Shown here: positions 61,573-64,000 of the stretch, piece after piece
How positions within the stretch are numbered: the stretch's first letter is position 1
Layout of the letters: every line of letters starts with the position of its first letter
Origin: Kiloniellales bacterium
Lineage (GTDB): Bacteria; Pseudomonadota; Alphaproteobacteria; Kiloniellales; JAKSDN01
Assembly (NCBI GenBank): GCA_028280455.1
Contig: JANQLT010000057.1
Span: 62,001-126,000, forward strand
Length of the DNA stretch: 64,000 bases
Direction of reading: 5' to 3'
Made by a program: the position numbers and the translations under genes
Notes under the pieces: generated by a model
Told to the model about the DNA's origin: nothing
The model's input: the letters and a program-made list of their open reading frames with translations, nothing else
Databases searched by the model: none

Positions 61573-62937
61573 TTACCAGGTCTTGTACCCTAGATCGGTG
61601 ATCAGCTTCTCGGCGCGATCCTGGGCGCGCTGAGCGGCATCCATCGGCGCTTTTCCGCCCTGCACGACCTCGGTGACCATGTCGACCAGAATGGTCGAGC
61701 CTGCGATCTCGGCGATGAACGGCAGATCGAGGTCGTCCCATTCGGTCACCATCACCGGTTTCGGCTCGTGGTTGGCGATGATGTTGCGCTGCGCGTCGGT
61801 CCAGAACTTCCAGGACGCGAAGTCCGGTGTTGCCAGGTAGTCGGGATCTTCCTGAAGCGACTTCGTGATCGGAAAGAAGTGGACCGGGACGGTCTGGATG
61901 TATTTCCGGTAGTTGTCCTTCTGATAGAAGAACTTGAGGAAGGCGGCCGCTTCCTCCGGATGCTGACCGTCCTTGAAGATCATCCAGGGCTCACAGTCGA
62001 GCTGAGTCAGAAAGTTCTGACCGGACGGCCCGACAGGCTTGGCTGGGAAGACACCGATATCGCCGGCAGCGACGGCGTCCGGGGCATACTTCTCGAAATA
62101 GCCGGTGCCACGGCCCCAGCCCAGAATCGTCGCGGCCTTGCCCGTCGCCAAGTCGGCGAAGGTGTCGAGATAGCCGCGGCTCAGCCAATCCGGCGCCAGG
62201 CAGCAGTCGGCAAGCTCTTTCCAGAACTCGAGCACCTCGATCACCGGCTTTTCGGTGAAGGTCGGACGGCCCTTCTCGTCGAACAGCCGCCCACCGTTCG
62301 ATCCCGTCCACATGTAGAGGTCTTCGTTGATGAAGAAGCCCGGCCCGGCCAAGCTCAGGCCGTAGCGGTCGATCTTGCCATCTCCGTCCGTATCGACGGT
62401 CAGCTTCTTGAGCTGGTCCAGCCACTCGGCCCATGTCTCGGGCGGCTGATCGACCGACAGACCTGCCTCGCGGTAGAAATCCTTGCGGTAGACGGTGACG
62501 TCGGTGCCGATCGCGTGCGCCAGGCCGTAGTAGTGGCCGTCCTTCGGGTTGTAGTTGAGCTTCTTGACCACATCGTAGATGTCGTCTTCGCCGACCGAGG
62601 CCACCACGTCGTCGAGCGGCCGCAGCAGCCCCTTGGCGGACAGCGAACGCTCCACATAGGCCTGCCCATGAACGGCGTCGGGCAGGGCGCCAGTCGCCAG
62701 GGCCGTCTGCATCTTCTTGTCCAGGTCGCCCCAGCCGATGGCTTCCTGATTCACCTTGATCCCGGGGTTCGCCTTCTCGAAGTCGGCGATGATCTCCGCC
62801 ATCGCGCCCTTGGTCGCCTCGTTCGGCTCGGTGTGCCAGATCGTTACGACCTTGTCGGCGGCCTGGGCGGTGCCGACCGCCGCCAAGATGGTCAGTGCCG
62901 CCGCTCCGGCACGGAGCCACTGTTGTGTCGGTGTCAT
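61573..62937 (-). CDS. Extracellular solute-binding protein (family 1, sugar type)
   Basis: 454 residues from an ATG behind GGGAGGAAA. The signal peptide ends near GTAQAADK. The mature part has the MalE/UgpB-like fold: VVTIWHTEPNEATKGAMAE and FEKANPGIKV, and a WGRGTGYFEKY stretch. The ligand is probably a sugar, sugar acid or polyol, but acid-type downstream enzymes keep this open. Confidence 0.88.
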   Translation of the reverse strand: MTPTQQWLRAGAAALTILAAVGTAQAADKVVTIWHTEPNEATKGAMAEIIADFEKANPGIKVNQEAIGWGDLDKKMQTALATGALPDAVHGQAYVERSLSAKGLLRPLDDVVASVGEDDIYDVVKKLNYNPKDGHYYGLAHAIGTDVTVYRKDFYREAGLSVDQPPETWAEWLDQLKKLTVDTDGDGKIDRYGLSLAGPGFFINEDLYMWTGSNGGRLFDEKGRPTFTEKPVIEVLEFWKELADCCLAPDWLSRGYLDTFADLATGKAATILGWGRGTGYFEKYAPDAVAAGDIGVFPAKPVGPSGQNFLTQLDCEPWMIFKDGQHPEEAAAFLKFFYQKDNYRKYIQTVPVHFFPITKSLQEDPDYLATPDFASWKFWTDAQRNIIANHEPKPVMVTEWDDLDLPFIAEIAGSTILVDMVTEVVQGGKAPMDAAQRAQDRAEKLITDLGYKTW

Positions 62938-63012
62938 CGCTTTCCTCCCTAATCTTTCGGTTGATTGACGCTGGGGTCCTTCTTCAGCTCCCAGTCTTGA
63001 CGCCTGCTCGTA

Positions 63013-64000
63013 CTAGGGGTCGGCGCCGGTTGTGACAGGGCGAGGGCCGATCTCCGCCAAACAATCCGCGGAGGGCATTCCAAGCTCGATCCAGCGGCCG
63101 AGGTGCGCGCTGCGCTCCATGGCATCGATCAGCTCCAGCGGCCGCAGGGCCTCGGCAGCGACGAACTGACTGGGCACTGGACTGTGCTCGACCGCCTTCA
63201 ACGCCGCCGAGAGAAACCGGCGATGATCGTCGTGGGGGAAGTCCATTGGATGCGCCGGCGGGCCGTCGCCGGGCGCGCTGCCGTGTTCTTGCAGGTCGCC
63301 CCTTTCGTCCCAAACCCGGAGGTGACAGCCTTCGAGCAGGGCGGTGCCGTCGCGTCCAGCTACCCTGATCACGTCGCTGAAACCGGGGCGATGGGCCGTG
63401 CTCGCCAGTATGGTGCCGAGCGCGCCGCCATGCCATTCCACCGCGGCCACGGCCAGGTCCTCGGCCTCCATGCGGTGGCAGGCGGTCGTGCGGGTGCGCG
63501 CGCAGACGGCCGAGACCGGGCCGCAAAGGTGCATGGCCAGGTCGAGCACATGGATGGCCTGCGTCATCAGCACGCCGCCGCCGTCGCGCCTGTAGCTTCC
63601 GCGACCCGGCTCGTCGTAGTAGCTCTGGTCTCGCCACCACGGCACCTGAATCTCGACCGCATGGATCGGACCCAGGTCGCCGCGATCGATCATGTCCTTC
63701 AACAGCGGGGTCACGGTCCGATGGCGGTGTTGGAAGACGACCGCCAAGGGGACGCCCGCGCGATAGCAGGGGGCAACGGCCTGCCGCGCCCGTTCGACCG
63801 AGATCTCGAGGGGCTTCTCGACAATGACCGCCTTTCCGGCGTCGGCCGACATCGAGATCAGGTCGAGGTGAGTGTTCGCGGGTGTCAGGATCAAGGCGGT
63901 CCCGACCTGCGGATCGGCAAGCGCCTCTTCGACCGAAGCCGTGACCCGCGCGCCCGGCAGCCTATCGGCGGCCCGCGCGGCGCGCTCTTCATCGCCCGTG
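63013..64000 (-). CDS. Gfo/Idh/MocA family oxidoreductase (5' end beyond window)
   Basis: The frame is open to the right window edge; the visible C-terminal 328 codons include the family signature VIVEKPLEI (the EKP motif near the catalytic Lys) and GGGVLMTQAIHVLDLAMHL in the C-terminal substrate-binding domain. The missing N terminus should hold the NAD(P)-binding Rossmann motif. It lies 75 bases upstream of the binding protein and is probably the first or an early gene of the operon. It oxidises or epimerises a sugar or cyclitol. Confidence 0.85.
   Translation of the reverse strand, partial: TGDEERAARAADRLPGARVTASVEEALADPQVGTALILTPANTHLDLISMSADAGKAVIVEKPLEISVERARQAVAPCYRAGVPLAVVFQHRHRTVTPLLKDMIDRGDLGPIHAVEIQVPWWRDQSYYDEPGRGSYRRDGGGVLMTQAIHVLDLAMHLCGPVSAVCARTRTTACHRMEAEDLAVAAVEWHGGALGTILASTAHRPGFSDVIRVAGRDGTALLEGCHLRVWDERGDLQEHGSAPGDGPPAHPMDFPHDDHRRFLSAALKAVEHSPVPSQFVAAEALRPLELIDAMERSAHLGRWIELGMPSADCLAEIGPRPVTTGADP

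Noticed and set aside
1-64000. CRISPR arrays, tRNA or rRNA genes, prophage
   Set aside because: No direct repeat-spacer pattern, no tRNA-like or rRNA-like stretch, and no phage structural or integrase gene was noticed on reading; a dedicated scan was not possible.

Overview
The window is GC-rich, densely packed chromosomal DNA with short intergenic gaps. It carries AmiC/AmiR-type amide sensing, a FixK/FNR-like regulator, PhoBR-Pst and several ABC-transporter catabolic operons. This mix suggests an Alphaproteobacterium, probably Rhodospirillales-like. That is inference from gene content; no rRNA or tRNA was seen.

Layout. (1) 1-1.7 kb: end of a DUF4387/AtuA pair. (2) 1.76-10.4 kb, minus strand: amide or urea uptake operon. 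Order of transcription is amiC-amiR, then a substrate-binding protein, two permeases and two ATPases of the Urt type, then a tandem-domain nitrilase. Intrinsic terminators sit before amiC, before urtA and between urtA and urtB. (3) 10.5-13.2 kb: divergent LysR regulator and GMC oxidoreductase. (4) 13.5-34.7 kb: phosphate, polyphosphate and stress island. It holds a FixK/FNR-like regulator with a universal stress protein, phoBR, pstS-phoU*-pstC-pstA-pstB1-pstB2, polyphosphate:AMP phosphotransferase, two CNNM/CorC proteins, a second universal stress protein with a Na/Pi cotransporter, a CBS protein, a 2-phosphoglycerate kinase-like protein, hemerythrin with an unknown partner, and a histidine phosphatase. 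(5) 35.4-47.9 kb: LysR, a large glycosidase-like protein, hydantoinase/oxoprolinase A and B subunits, and a convergent branched-chain amino-acid type ABC transporter. (6) 48.6-52.0 kb: cassette of small HTH protein, small unknown, Kef-type antiporter and tandem Usp, ending at an IS630-like transposase remnant. (7) 52.1-64 kb, minus strand: catabolic operon with a sugar-type ABC transporter, Gfo/Idh, SDR, FAD oxidoreductase, CoA-transferase, DHDPS-family and dienoyl-CoA reductase-like enzymes.

The most unusual content is in region 4. The two PstB ATPases have complementary defects: PstB1 keeps LSGGQ but has lost the Q-loop Gln and switch His, while PstB2 keeps Walker A/B, Q and H but has LSLEE as its signature. 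They look like an obligate heterodimer with one working ATP site. PhoU is fused to a low-molecular-weight phosphatase/ArsC-like domain whose P-loop has lost its Cys and Arg. TTGAT-N4-ATCAA-like boxes, including one perfect copy, lie in front of most of the stress and phosphate transcription units. The local FixK/FNR-like protein carries the matching E-x-x-S-R recognition residues, so phosphate storage and low-oxygen or stress control appear to be wired together here.
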